From positions 16,949,154 to 17,013,153 of the forward strand of contig CM068317.1 in NCBI GenBank assembly GCA_034766995.1: a stretch of 64,000 bases of DNA. The letters run 5' to 3'. Within the stretch, counting starts at the first letter, position 1. The number at the start of each line of letters is the position of its first letter. Made by a program: the position numbers and the translations under genes. The notes under the pieces were generated by a model. That model had not been told where the DNA came from. It did no database searches and saw nothing but the letters and a program-made list of their open reading frames with translations. Positions 45,966 through 57,780 of the stretch are shown here, piece after piece. Origin of the DNA: Acanthacorydalis orientalis (Eukaryota > Arthropoda > Insecta > Megaloptera > Corydalidae).

Positions 45966-46126
45966 CTTAAAAAATCAATTTAAAGGATTGTATGATCTAA
46001 TAATTGTATTTTTAAGAGTTCTCTTTCCAGGAACTGTTTTTAAAAAGATCCATGTATCCAACCATAAATGTTATCAATACACTTTTTTTTATTATAAGTG
46101 TTAAGATTCATTCTTAAATAAAAATA

Positions 46127-47298
46127 TTAGACTAGTAGAAAAATAATTGCTGTTTTTGTTTTTTGAATACTTATCTTAATTTTTTTCAATGGAAGTGTTA
46201 TTTCATCGTGTTCATGTTAATACCATTTTAAAGTGCATTTTTCAGTCTGTATTCTGGTAAAATCAACTTTTGTTTTATTGTTAATTTTGCTTTAAATTGG
46301 ACTATTGAATTAAAAATGGAAAAGAAGCAAACAAGAGCATTTTTGTCATTTTTTTGTGTGAGTTCAAAACGTGTAGTAAAGCAGTATAAACTTCTCGTAA
46401 ACTAAACAATGCTTTTGGTACGGACATTTTTAAGAAACGTACGGTGCAATGGTGGTTCTAAAAAAATCGCACTGGGACCTTGAAGATGAAAAAGGTAACG
46501 GACGTTGTTCTTCAGTTCATAACGACCAACTGAAGGCACTAGTTGAATCAGAACTAACCATAACAATTCGAGAGTTTACACAAAAGTTGGGTGTTAGTCA
46601 TCTAGTAGTTATGTATCACTTAAAACAGCTAGTAAAATTAAAAATCTTGACAAATGGGTGCCGCACAAATTGAACGAAACCAAAAAAATCGCTGCTACGA
46701 AATTTGTTCTACGCTTTCTTCTACGTGACAAAAACGATTCATTTCTCGATCATATTGATATGTACGATGAAAAGTGAATCCTTTACGACAACATAAAGCG
46801 GTCTATACAAGTGTTTGACAAAAATTAAGCCTCAAAGCATTTCGCGAAACATAAATTACACCAAAAGAAAATTATGGTAACTGTTTAATGGTCTGTCCTT
46901 GGTATATTCAACTACAATTTTCTGAATTCTGGCAAAACCATTACATCATAAACTTATCGTCAAGAAATCGACTAAATTCACTTACAACTGCGAAGTCTGG
47001 TCCCCGTACTGATCAATCGAAGAGGTCCAATCCTGATGTATAACAATGAACTACCGCACATCGCACGATTGACTTTGAAAAAGTTAAGTGAATTGGGCTG
47101 TGAAACATTACTTCATCTAAAATACTCCCCGAACATCTTGTCAACAAATTATCACTTGTTTAAGCACTTCGACAACTTCTTACAGGGGAAGGTCTTCAAC
47201 AACCAAGCTACAACACACTGACCACTTACAACAGCTATCTGGAAAAATGAATATGAATTTGAAGGTCATAAACCGCAATTATTTTTCTACCAACCCAA
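46127..47298 (+). mobile_element. Near full-length mariner, decayed (1172 bp)
   Basis: Ends TTAGACTAGTAG and CTACCAACCCAA; TA at 46125-46126, right target mutated to TG. The transposase starts near 46317 (MEKKQTRAFL). A frame at 46449-46673 has SSVHNDQLKALVESELTIT and FTQKLGVSHLVVMYHLKQL, the DNA-binding helices, and then KILTNGCRTN. The first catalytic Asp is kept in YDEK, followed by a stop instead of Trp. In the last frame (47036-47221) the second catalytic motif reads YNNELPHIA and the third LSTNYHLFKHFDNFLQGK, so both Asp residues are Asn. The enzyme would be inactive even without the stops. Confidence 0.9.
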
Positions 47299-47509
47299 TG
47301 CAATATTTTTTTATTCTCACACACCTTTCACTTAAAAAGTATTATTTTTATTACAAAAATAAACATGTTTTTATTAAATATATTTAAATATATTAGAAAA
47401 TTTGACGATTACCTCACTTTTAATTTAGAAATATTTTACTTCATCATCCATATTCTAATAAATGTATTTTTGAAGAAAATAATATTGTCTTGTAAGATTG
47501 ATATATAAC

Positions 47510-47511
47510 AT

Positions 47512-47560
<49 letters not shown>
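47510..47560. repeat. (CA)n(TA)n compound microsatellite
   Basis: Short CA run leading into a TA array. Confidence 0.94.
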
Positions 47561-47561
<1 letters not shown>

Positions 47562-49147
47562 CATTTCATTTTAGAAATAACATTCTAAGCGTCCAAAAAA
47601 TAAATTTTAATTACGTATTTTTCGCCACCATTGCCGCGTTTCGATTTCCTCGATAAAATAATCTCATTGTCAACTTAAACTCAACCTCGATTGCAAATGT
47701 AAATATATGGAGTTTATTTCGTTTTTAGTTTACGTAATGTTGACGTACATGCTCATAAATTGTGTACGTCTCTTCGATACTCGGAGAAGAATTTATGAAT
47801 GCAATCTAAAAATATTTCATATATGCTGAGTAATTGAATCTAAAGATAAATGAATGTTTCTATTTTACAATATACACCAAGTAAATATTTTCTTGTATTT
47901 CCATTGCAATGCATAAGAGTATATCTACTATTTACACAAAATCAAAAAATTTTTAACTTATTAAGAATTTGAGAATTTATGTTATTAATATAGACAGATT
48001 CTTATCAATAAAAACATCGAAACAGTGAACATAATATTAAAATACAGATAGAAAAAGTTATTTCATAGAAAATTGTTTTTTGATTGAATTATACATTACG
48101 AGTATATATCATTCCTCGTGTTAGCAAAATAATTGTTTTCGTAAAAAAATATCTAAATTTTATAAAAAAATAAAACTATTATTTTATAAAATTTAAGTTT
48201 AATTGGCACTAATTAAGAATTGAATCTAATGTAACAATACTAATTTAACTGTTAAATCCTAACATAAAATAATATATTAGAATGCATAAGAGAATATTTA
48301 AAAGTATTTAGTAATATTTTTAGTAACTTTTTTAATAATATCAATTATCAAAAAAAATGCCAAACAATTAATTTTTCAAAAAAAATTAATGCAAAATTAC
48401 TTTTTTAGGAAACAAGTTAGTATTTATACGATTTTTATTTAATATTAATTTAACCCATTTTATGCTTAATTATTATTTATTAATTTCTAGTCAATTTTTA
48501 TATACTTAAAACTTTAAATATTAACTAATTTATCGAAGTGGTTAACATTTACAAGTAGATTTTTGTATATTAAATTGTGAATAATGTTAAAATTGAAGAC
48601 GTTTCATTTAGTAATATTAATGTTAAGAGATATTGTAAACGAAAAGTAAAAAATGTATAAAAACGTATTTAAATTAAAAAAGGATTTTTTATTTACTAAA
48701 CCATTTTAATATAAAACAAGATGTCAACAAAGAATACCATATTAGCTAAATTTAAGAAAAAAACTTTTTTTCCTGACTTTACTTAGTTTTGATGCAATAG
48801 TATGCTAAATATTTACTGTGCAATGGTATTTTTTAAGTATTCCAATAAAAAACAAAAGTCTGTAAATAGCATCATATATAAAGTTATACTTTGTTTTTTT
48901 GACAAGAAAAAGCAATTTTCTTCGCTCTGATAATTCTGAGATTTCTTAGAAAATAAACTGAGTCTACCTACTTAATATGCGCTGATTCTTATATATTTCA
49001 TTAAATATGTAGCTTTATTTACAAATTCAACATCAATATATTTTTCTCAAATGAAAATCACAACATAATATCTATGCGTTACACAGAGCACATTGAAAAA
49101 TTAGAAAAAATCAGCCATCATCTTTTCTGTATTACATATTATTATGC
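47561..49147. other. Unannotated AT-rich DNA
   Basis: A unique, slightly less AT-rich patch lies at 47620-47790. The remainder is low-complexity with no gene seen. Confidence 0.5.
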
Positions 49148-49184
49148 ATATATATATATATATATACGTATAATAATATGTAAT

Positions 49185-49251
<67 letters not shown>
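49148..49251. repeat. Double (TA)n microsatellite
   Basis: Two TA arrays separated by an ATACGTATAATAATATGTAA segment. Confidence 0.94.
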
Positions 49252-49255
<4 letters not shown>

Positions 49256-49567
49256 TTTCTATAGAATTTGTTAGTGAATAATGACTTGATAAATGGTTTG
49301 ATAATTTGTTTATCAAGGACAATTTTGAGGTAATTCAATACAATCAGTAAATAATAGAAATCCTATATAACTGTACAAAGTATTTTCAATATCGTCAAAA
49401 TTAATCTGTTTTTTGTTTATTTTTTTCTATATAAATTATGTTTCTCTGTGAACTAAAAGAAATCATTATCAGAAAAAAATCAAAAGTTTTAAGAGCAGAT
49501 ATTACGCTAAATTCGCACTCCATATGATATTATTTGTTTATGCAACATATGTTAATGTCATTTTGGT
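49252..49567. other. Unannotated AT-rich DNA
   Basis: Nothing recognised. Confidence 0.5.
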
Positions 49568-49795
49568 TCATTTTTGAATATTATTAACTTTTAGAATTTT
49601 GTTAAAATTTTTGGTTTGACCATTTTTACTAAAAATATTAATATGTGCTTCCATAGAACCAGAATTTTCAGCAGATAGAGTTATCTTGTTTTTAACAATT
49701 TCATTATAGTAGAAACCTTCTTCATCGATTACTTTTGCAGTAATCGATGAAGAGTCAGAGCACAAAATAACTACATTAATGCAAAAAAATATTCC
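49568..49795 (-). CDS. Possible exon, unknown protein
   Basis: A minus-strand frame runs from about 49810 to a TGA at 49568. Its content, such as SDSSSITAKVIDEEGFYYNE and NKITLSAENSGSMEAHIN, looks like ordinary protein rather than AT-repeat translation. There is no in-frame ATG at its head. A pyrimidine-rich TTTTTTTGCATTAATGTAG just inside it would fit a splice acceptor, making this a terminal exon of about 65 codons. I recognise no family and no upstream exon. A perfect 15-bp inverted repeat lies inside it. It could equally be a chance frame. Confidence 0.22.
   Translation of the reverse strand, partial: GIFFCINVVILCSDSSSITAKVIDEEGFYYNEIVKNKITLSAENSGSMEAHINIFSKNGQTKNFNKILKVNNIQK
49719..49753. 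repeat. Perfect 15-bp inverted repeat, 5-nt loop
   Basis: Arms TCTTCATCGATTACT and AGTAATCGATGAAGA around TTTGC. Confidence 0.9.
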
Positions 49796-49964
49796 ATTAT
49801 TAGTTATCAAATCATTAAAAATTGACTTTTTTATTATGAGTAAGAGTTAATCTGTGTTTTACATCTAATATTTACAAAAAAATATATAACATAAATTTAC
49901 CATGACTCGAGATGTGAAAACACTTCATTTATTTTTAAACATTCGTATTTTTTCTATAATTAAA

Positions 49965-50640
49965 GGTGTCTGAAATTGTTAAGAACATAAGCATCTCAGA
50001 TGAGTGGGTATTTCATATCCTAAACGAAGAATTAGGTATAAAAAATCTATCAGCAAAATGGATATCACGTTTGTTGATAATTGAGAAAAAATACAATCGA
50101 ATGCAACATTCTCCTCAAAAAATTGGTCTTTTTTATAAAGGACACGATTAATTTCGTTCATAGATTTGTAACCCCTAATGAAACTTGGATGACTCACTAA
50201 AAATAAAAAATCACTCAAACAAATGGAAGCATCGTGATTTTTCGCCATCAAAAAAGAATCCATTTTAGTTCGCAAAAAAGGTTATGGCTACCATTTTTTG
50301 TGGTAAGGGGATATTTCAAATTGATTATCCTTCAATGAGTAAGAATATAATGAGCGAGAATTATGATAATCATTTCGAACAACTTATCCAAAAAAATCGT
50401 GAAATAGACCATGTTTATCAAAGAAAAATATAGTTTTTCATCAAGATAAAACATGTGCCTATAGAAATATTCTTTCTATGTTGACGAAAAACAGCGCAGC
50501 TTTTTCAAATGTAGAATCCAGTAGCTGCCTGAGCGTTGGAAAATTATTGCACAAAAGGTGGTGAATACATAATTGATTTATAAAAGCGTTTTTTATGAAA
50601 ATTAATCGCCTGAGATTCAATTTCAAATCGAATACGAACT
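49965..50640 (+). mobile_element. Decayed mariner transposase, fourth lineage
   Basis: The frame at 49966-50151 reads SEIVKNISISDEWVFHILNE and LSAKWISRLLIIEKK, the second helix-turn-helix and linker of a mariner transposase. Then come FVTPNETWMTH (first catalytic position now Asn), KKVMATIFCGKGIFQIDYPS, and FFIKIKHVP / [10 protein letters not shown] across a frameshift, with the second Asp. Near 50531-50560 [10 protein letters not shown] fits the family C-terminus 'PERWEKCIA'. The region with the third Asp is deleted. No terminal repeats were found; the right side runs into a microsatellite. Confidence 0.75.
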
Positions 50641-50652
50641 TTTGCATTGATC

Positions 50653-50655
<3 letters not shown>

Positions 50656-50705
<50 letters not shown>

Positions 50706-50744
50706 CATATATGTATATATACATGTGTATATGTATATATATAT

Positions 50745-50796
<52 letters not shown>

Positions 50797-50816
50797 TTGT
50801 GTGTGTGTATACATAA
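50656..50816. repeat. Complex TA/CATA/CA microsatellite
   Basis: TA arrays interspersed with CATA, ACAC and TGTG units. Confidence 0.94.
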
Positions 50817-50924
50817 ATAAAAGTATACTTTTGTTAGGACAGTCTGAATTGTATAACAGAATTATATTTCGTAGCGGTATATAAAGTGATATCCATAAAT
50901 ACCCTTAAATATTTTTTATTTATT

Positions 50925-51358
50925 CTACACAAATACTGCGATTTGAATACTTTCTCTAAGACAGCAGTAAATAATTTCGGCGAAGTTGCATCTCCTTGTC
51001 ATATGTCTTTCTCAATTTTTAACTTTTTTGTTTCTTTTTATAACTTCACCATCGAGGTTGCATTCTTATAGACGTTATCTAACAACTCGATGTATGGGTC
51101 TTGTATACCCGGGTTCTTCAATGTAGATTTGACCGATGATGTGATGATAGAATCGAAAGCCTGTCATAGCCTATAAATCCAAGACACACTGGTATTTGGT
51201 ATTCATTTTACAGACTAATTATTTCCCTCTCACACCTGAATATGATCCATTGTACTGAATCCTGTTCGAAATCTTGCATATTCCCTTGATTGAGAGACAT
51301 CTAGTCACGCATGTAGACGTTTTGAAATTATTTTGGTAAAGATCTTATATATTGTACG

Positions 51359-51360
<2 letters not shown>
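50925..51360 (-). pseudogene. LINE reverse-transcriptase relic
   Basis: The minus strand, with stops and one shift, gives YKIFTKIISKRL, then SREYARFRTGFSTMDHIQV, then QAFDSIITSSV, YIELLDNVYKNATSMVKL and QGDATSPKLFTAVLEKVF. These follow reverse-transcriptase motifs in order: 'QAGFR.G.ST.DH', the 'KAFDS' motif with the first catalytic Asp, and 'RQGD..SPKLF'. The YADD motif would lie just beyond 50925 and I do not see it. The style resembles RTE-like insect LINEs. It may belong to the same lineage as the C-terminal fragment at 8774-9240, which covers a different part of the protein. Confidence 0.8.

Positions 51361-51402
<42 letters not shown>
51361..51402. repeat. (TA)n microsatellite
   Basis: TA array at the 5' truncation point of the LINE relic. 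Confidence 0.94.
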
Positions 51403-51403
<1 letters not shown>

Positions 51404-51404
51404 G

Positions 51405-53745
51405 AAACTACTTGTTTAAAGATAAATATGGTGTAAATATCTATATAAATTATTGAAGGTAAGTCTCCTTAATCAAAATTCAGCCCAATCCTGTCTCTAC
51501 CTACACAAAATACTATTGTTAAATCTATTAACTTAAAATGACAACTGGGTTTAATCCAGAAGAAAATAGTTCGTAGCCAAATAAGGAAAGAGAAACACGT
51601 TTAGTGTTTGATTAACGGTCATCAAGTAAGAGAGGTACACAACTCCTGAAAGTTTTTCTAGTAGCATGAAATATCATTTTATCAATCCAAATTTTTCATG
51701 ATTTACTATTTTAATTAATGATAGTAGAAAAAACTGCATGTCCAAATTCAAATGTAACCCCCAATAAACTAATTCACAGGTGTTTTTATAAATCGCTTTG
51801 AATACCATACAAATAGTTAAATTATTCAAAAAGTAAATAAATAAGAAGTAATCATAAAATAATATTCGTGAGCATCTAATTTAGCGATCCTTAAAATTGT
51901 AAAAGACAAAAATATTTAATTATTAAAAAGAATTTAAGAAAACTGAGTAAAAATGTGTGTATTAAACTACACATAATGATTTCCTTAACTAGTATTTTAA
52001 TTATAAATAAAAAAATATATTTGCAAAAAAGAATGTTTATTTGTGACAACCGAAAAGTAGCATAGAGTAGACAAAAATAACAAACTATAGTAAAATGAAA
52101 ATCGTTCATAAAAAGTAAATTTATGATATACACTGAGCAGCATCCAGTAATAAAAATAGTTATAATAATTATAATATATATATATATATATTCTAAAATG
52201 TACTTTAATATATTATTTTTATTTAATGATATTTTATTACAAATTTCATTATAATTAGGTCTAATGGAAGGCGAATCTATTCTCACTACATTTTTTAATA
52301 TGTTTTTTTTATTATTTCTTTTGTTTTTATTTTAATTAAATTTTAGACTCAAGTTTAAAATGATACCAATTTGGAAGACGTAATAAAAGTTTAAGGTTTT
52401 TTTTTAATACAGCTTTATATTCTTGTTAAATAATAAAATAGAATCAGCTAAGAATTAATTCTGAATGCTTCATTTTAAGACCACTGTCTCCTGAAACACA
52501 AATTAATTATTATTCTTGTATATTTCGTAGAACATTCATAATATTTACCTTTTATTTTTTTGCAAAATAGATTCATTTTTGAGAATTTACCCTAAACTTA
52601 TTTCACAATTTACGTGTTCTTACTAACTAAAAAATTGAAATAAATAAAATAAAACAAAAATTTTAAATATCGAATAATGAAGTTTTTTCGCAAATTATAA
52701 CATTTTCTATAAAAGATCTATGAGTTTAATAGAAATTCAATTAAATTGTTGTGAGATGGTTTACTTCTATCAAATTATGAATGTTCATAAAAACACAATT
52801 AAAAAGTTACATTTTACACTGGCTGTAAAATATAGATTTCTGACTAAATTTAATCATATTTATTTTTCGTATTAATAATTTCAAAAGATTTTTGAATTTA
52901 TTTTATTTTGATATTTTAAATTCTTTATTAATTAAATATAAATACAATTTCGAATTAAATAATATATCAACATATATCGAAATAGTGTTGCAATGAAAAT
53001 AAATTTCAATACGTATTACCATGATACTTTATTTCATATTCAATCAATACTACCTGATTTGCTGCTTAAACATAGTGAAAACCATTCACAATAGCAGAAT
53101 ATTCCGAGTTCATTTCATGTTATTTACAAGTTAGTGTCACATTTCATGAAATATAAATGTATGATAGATATAGAGCCATATATCTATCATAGAGTATACA
53201 TAAAGGTATACAAACACACAATAGTGGATACTACTATATTGGTTGTGGCTCTATTGTTGAATCGGTATGAATATATCTGAAGGTGTCTACAACATTGTTA
53301 ACAACGCTCTAGCGTGACACCTAATTAGCTGTTTTATCAGTCTCTGCATATTATATGTACAAATATTGTTCGTATAACGTCGCTGTAGAATTCGTGGAAA
53401 ATCTAGAACTACGTATTGTGTTATTAATAAAGGAGTCGAAGAAAATATTATATGAGTATTGTTGACAATGTATCAAAATTAACTAGTTCGTTCAGATTGG
53501 ATTTATAAATGAAATCGCATATGAATATTTTTTTTCCATAGTTTGTATAATAAGCATTTATTTTCTTTCAGTTTCTATGGAAATAAAAAAATCTCAGTAA
53601 TATTTTTATTATTAAGAAATTAATAAAAATGATTAAATAAAAAATATATTTTTAACAAGATACACAGATTTTTTTTTGTTTTTCAATATGAACTGTGGAT
53701 ATTTATTTCTTATGTATTTTATATACTCAAATTCTTACATCTAAC
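51405..53745. other. Unannotated AT-rich DNA
   Basis: No transposon end or convincing exon. A minus-strand 131-codon frame at 51891-52286 is almost entirely AT-derived residues (Ile, Phe, Tyr, Asn, Leu) and is probably chance. A short less AT-rich patch lies at 53270-53420. Confidence 0.5.
52172..52191. repeat. Short (TA)n microsatellite
   Basis: About ten TA units. Confidence 0.85.

Positions 53746-53747
<2 letters not shown>

Positions 53748-53786
<39 letters not shown>
53748..53786. repeat. (TA)n microsatellite
   Basis: Perfect TA array. Confidence 0.95.
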
Positions 53787-53791
<5 letters not shown>

Positions 53792-53999
53792 AACATAGTT
53801 TAAAAAAATATTAATTTCATATTAACACAACTTATGAAATGTGACGACATAACAGTACATTCCATGATGAGAATCATCAGCATATTTGTTTAAAAAAATA
53901 TTACTCTATAAAAATATAACAACAGCTGTATTTCATTATAGTATTATATTAGGAGGTAATATTGAAAGAAGCTGTTTTTTGTGGGTATATTTTGAGCAT

Positions 54000-54500
54000 T
54001 TTTATTAAAAAAAATGTGTGAATACATTAATCAAAGTATTTGTCCTCGGAAGTGATGTCTTTTTCCCACTTTTCTAGAAGAAGTTCAATTCCGCGACAAA
54101 AGAATGGCCTGTCTTTTGAGACAATTCATTCATCAACACAATTTTCGATTTTTTTGTAGTTATGGAAATGTGTATCTTCCAAAACATGTATCGATAGAAT
54201 AGATAGTAATCGCTTGGGATCAACTCTTGAGAATACGCTAGGTGTGGGAGAACCTCCCATTTGAGCTCCATCAGTCTTTGTTTCACGGCTATGGCAACAT
54301 GAGGCCGATCGTTGTTTTGAAGAATCACTTTTCGGCGATTTGATGCAAATGATTGTCGTTTTTGCATAAAATTAACATTCAAACGCTCCAATTGTTCTCG
54401 ATAATGTTCGGCGGTGATTGGTTCCTTCGGGTTCAACAGCTCATAATACACGGCAACCTCCATATCCCATCAAATAGAGAGCATTGCTCCTATTAATAAA
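54000..54500 (-). mobile_element. Mos1-like (mauritiana) mariner transposase fragment
   Basis: A minus-strand frame at 54074-54463 (129 codons) covers most of the catalytic half. It reads VYYELLNPKEPITAEHYREQ, LERLNVNFMQKRQSFASNRR, VILQNNDRPHVA, KWEVLPHLAYSQELIPSDYY. The family has 'LQHDNARPHVA' and 'AYSPDLAPSDYH', so a codon has been lost around the second catalytic Asp while the third (SDYY) is kept. Upstream, SI-stop-WDMEV corresponds to 'SIWWDM'. After a frameshift near 54110 the C-terminus reads FFCRGIELLLEKWEKDI. 'YYELL' and 'KWEVLPH' point to the mauritiana subfamily. The N-terminal half is missing and no terminal repeats were seen. Confidence 0.85.
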
Positions 54501-54580
54501 AATAGTTAGATAAATATTTTCAAATTTTGTTGTTAAATTTTAAAAACCAAGTTGCGTTTTCTCTTTTTTACTCTCTCTTC

Positions 54581-54590
54581 ATATATATAA

Positions 54591-54633
<43 letters not shown>
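54581..54633. repeat. (TA)n microsatellite
   Basis: TA array preceded by ATATAAATACAT. Confidence 0.94.
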
Positions 54634-54636
<3 letters not shown>

Positions 54637-54845
54637 CAGTACATTAATAATATATTACAATTATGTTAGTACATTACATATTTTAAATTAATTGTTACTT
54701 AATATAAATAATTGTAAGCAAATGTAATTTTATGAAATGAAATGTTTTATTACTAGAAAATGAAAAAAAAATAAGAAACTTGACTTTTATAAAGTATGAT
54801 CAAAATGATGCCCTGTTGTATTTAAACAATTGTTAATTCCACGTA

Positions 54846-55075
54846 TCATATTATTTTATTCTCATTAATATTTTCTGTCGTCTGTTCATAATCTAGTGGA
54901 TATAATTCTTCGACAGTCATATTGATTTCACTTTTATAAAATAGTATATTAGTGGATGTTAATTGAGAAAAAGGCGTATACGCTGTATAATATGTTCTTC
55001 TATCACAATACGTCCTAAGTACATAATGAGTAAATAATATATAATTTTCAATTCCTGTTCGCAAAAATATTTCTA
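54846..55075 (-). other. Unassigned open stretch, possible terminal exon
   Basis: A minus-strand frame open for about 77 codons includes YVLRTYCDRRTYYTAYTPFS and EINMTVEELYPLDYEQTTE before TGA. Inside it, TTTTTGCGAACAG followed by GAATTGAAAA could be a splice acceptor. No known family and no partner exon were found. Confidence 0.2.
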
Positions 55076-55315
55076 AACACTTTTATACAATTCATATAAA
55101 TAGTCTTAACTTTTTTATATAAGCTGGTTAGCTTTTCATAACAATGAACAATCAATGTGGTTCACACTATATTTGTGGTTAGAAACAATTGATTTATACT
55201 ACAGAATGAATTAAGATATTTTTACGGAGCAGAACACTTTAAACGATTTGAACACGCAATTACTTACGGATTCACCATATAAATTCTTTTTATTTAAAAA
55301 TGAACAATTATTTTA

Positions 55316-55549
55316 ATGGCCAGTTTTACCATGCGAAGCATTCCTATAAATTGTTTAATGTATTCTGGTAAAATACAGTACCAATGTCAAGTATATGATT
55401 TTGATACAGCATATCTTTTCATACAGAACATACAGGTCTATCTTTTGACAAAGAGTATCTTAAAGCAATCATTTTGTGAAGTATATTTCAATAATAAGTG
55501 GTTAAAAAAGTTTAAATTTGATGGTTGGAAACAATATTTGTTAATTTGA
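55316..55549 (+). CDS. Unassigned ATG-started frame, 77 codons
   Basis: Starts at ATGGCC and reads MASFTMRSIPINCLMYSGKI, then QCQVYDFDTAYLFIQNIQVY, ending FKFDGWKQYLLI before TGA at 55547. Composition is varied (Trp, Cys, Asp, Gln), unlike the microsatellite-derived frames. There is no signal peptide or membrane segment, and no family is recognised. A frame of this length is expected by chance now and then in 64 kb, so this is only a candidate. Confidence 0.22.
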   Translation: MASFTMRSIPINCLMYSGKIQYQCQVYDFDTAYLFIQNIQVYLLTKSILKQSFCEVYFNNKWLKKFKFDGWKQYLLI

Positions 55550-55659
55550 CAAGATAAAATTTTATATTTTTATAAATATTTATTTCTTTTAGAAACGAAT
55601 ATTCAAATATTCAATTAGTCAAATTGCACAGAAAAATAATATACAATATGATTAAATGT

Positions 55660-55685
55660 AATATATATATATATATATATATATT
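55660..55685. repeat. Short (TA)n microsatellite
   Basis: About twelve TA units. Confidence 0.88.
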
Positions 55686-55868
55686 CAAAATATTTTAGTA
55701 AAATAAGTAAAAATACTCTTACTAATCAAAAATACTTATTAAAACATATTTAAATGTAAATACAATAAGTATTAAAGCAAAGCTTTCAATGATATTGAAA
55801 ACAAAAGTAGAAATAAACATACATATTTAAAATTAAGTTTTCTCATAATAAGTAGCACGAATATGTAT

Positions 55869-55869
55869 A

Positions 55870-55912
<43 letters not shown>
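55869..55912. repeat. (TA)n microsatellite
   Basis: Perfect TA array. Confidence 0.95.
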
Positions 55913-55914
<2 letters not shown>

Positions 55915-57232
55915 GAAATATAAAGCTTTCTGGAATAGATTCAAAACTTATTAGTTTCAACGTAACATTATAAGTACATAAATCTTCTTAAATAATTATT
56001 CCGCTTAACATAATTCTCAGTGATACATGTATTGTTCAAATTCAGAAGCTTCCAAACGTAATCTATTTTATGAAGCTTTAACAGTTATGTAAAAATTTCA
56101 TGAGTATGAATTAATTTAACGATGATTATAAAGTATTTGCATTAATAATATTTTATTTCATATCCGTGTATATTAAAAATTATTTAAAGAAAAAGGCAAT
56201 ATTTTGAAAAGTTTTTGTATTGATTAAAATATATATATGAATAGTAAATAAAAAATGACCTTTTTTTAAAAATATTGAATTTCTCCTTATATGATAATTC
56301 TTTGCAAATAAATAACATTTTTATTAAATATTTTATTACGACTAGTGTCATGATACTGACAGTCATTTATTAAGTAAAAATTAGTTTCATTGAGTGGAAC
56401 TCATTTATTATTTTATCATGAAATTCTCTTAGATGTTATCGAGACTTACTCATATATCATTTTCCACAGTTAACATTATACGAATTTTGAACAGAAAATA
56501 ATATTTCTATTTAATAAACAATATTTATTGCATTCAAGGAAAAGAAAGTTTTACAAAAAAGACAAAATTTATAGCCAGTGGTTTTAATAATGGTTGTAGC
56601 TGTTAATTATAATTCATCGATTCACAACACTGAATATTGACTTTAGACTTTGATAATAATTTTATACTATTTAAAAACTATATGGCTAACTGAGAGTGTT
56701 CCAATATTATCAATATAATTTAAAAGATAAAGATAATATTTGTCTTAAATTGACGAAATTTTTATATTTTGGCATAAACCCAAAAAAAAACCTTTTTTAT
56801 GGGTTTTGAACCCTTTTTTATGTATCTATTTTGAAGCAAAGTATAACCATTCTTTGCTTCAAAATAGAAAAGTTTTGTTGTTCTTGACATATGTGTTCTA
56901 ACTTTCAACCTTATTATTGATTTTTACATGCATCATTTTCATATGACCTAAGTTTATTGGTAAAATTTAAGTTTATAACAAGGAAATAAGTATAAAACTA
57001 TCTGACAATAATTACTGTTCAATCATGAAAAGGTCCTAGCGAGCATAAATATAAGTGGGTAAATGAATGCTTACAACAAAGTTTAATAACTTGTAGATTT
57101 ATAAAATATAGTACAATTTTCATTTTTTAATAATTACACAATTCTTATTCGAACATTTACCTGTTTTTCGATATATTTTTTAAATTTTATAAATAGATCA
57201 TTTATCAAAAAAAATGAGATTAAGTCTTAATA
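55913..57232. other. Unannotated AT-rich DNA except for a hairpin cluster
   Basis: The only structure is at 56770-56868. The rest is featureless. Confidence 0.5.
56791..56868. repeat. Hairpin cluster with a perfect 17-bp stem
   Basis: GGGTT-TTG-AACCC (56801-56813) is bracketed by two direct copies of CCTTTTTTATG (56791-56801 and 56812-56822). It is followed by the perfect stem TCTATTTTGAAGCAAAG / CTTTGCTTCAAAATAGA (56825-56841 and 56852-56868) with a 10-nt loop. Confidence 0.85.
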
Positions 57233-57234
57233 TC

Positions 57235-57780
57235 TTAAATTGTCAGAAAAATAAATGCGGTTTATGACCTTTAAACTCATATACATTTCTCTCAGCTAAT
57301 TATTAACTTTATGAATCGAAATAAGCACCACTAGAATCGACACATTTTTGTCAATTAACCACTCAAACATCCTCACACCTTCAGTTGATTGTTATAAACT
57401 GAAGAAAACCTGCGAATTTCTTCATTTTCAAGGCTGTCGTCTTCAGTACGAATTTTTTGGGACCACCATTGCAACTTACGTTTCTTAACTGCATCCACAC
57501 CAAAATCATCGTTTAGTTAAAGAACAAATTCTGCTGCTTTACCACCCGTTTTGAACTCATAAGAAAATTTTTCTCATTTGCTCCTTTTTCATCTTTCATT
57601 CAATAAACTAATTTGAAATAAAATTAATAATAAAACCAAAGTCGATGTTACCAAAATATAGAGCGAAAATGCAGTATAAAATTATATTAACATGAACACG
57701 ATGAAACGACACATTCATTGAAACAAATTAAGGTTAGAATTCAGAAATCAAAAACCGCAATTATTTTCCTACCAACGTAA
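57235..57780 (-). mobile_element. Mariner deletion derivative, 546 bp, different junction
   Basis: Ends TTAAATTGTCAGAAAAATAA and CCTACCAACGTAA; both flanking TA sites appear mutated. On the minus strand it has the N-terminal region, with MKDEKGANEKNFL-like drift, and up to YNNQLKV. It then jumps to the 3' end of the gene and keeps more of the 3' region (TAGAATCGACACATTTTTGTC) than the other short copies. It is therefore an independent internal deletion of the TTAGGTTGGTAG family. Confidence 0.85.

Noticed and set aside
50459..50816. Several frames of 60-97 codons
   Set aside because: They arise from the microsatellite at 50656-50816 and the antisense of a mariner relic.
51891..52286. 131-codon minus-strand frame rich in Ile, Phe and Leu, looking like membrane segments
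   Set aside because: Its composition is what very AT-rich DNA gives by chance; it also crosses a TA array and has no known motif.
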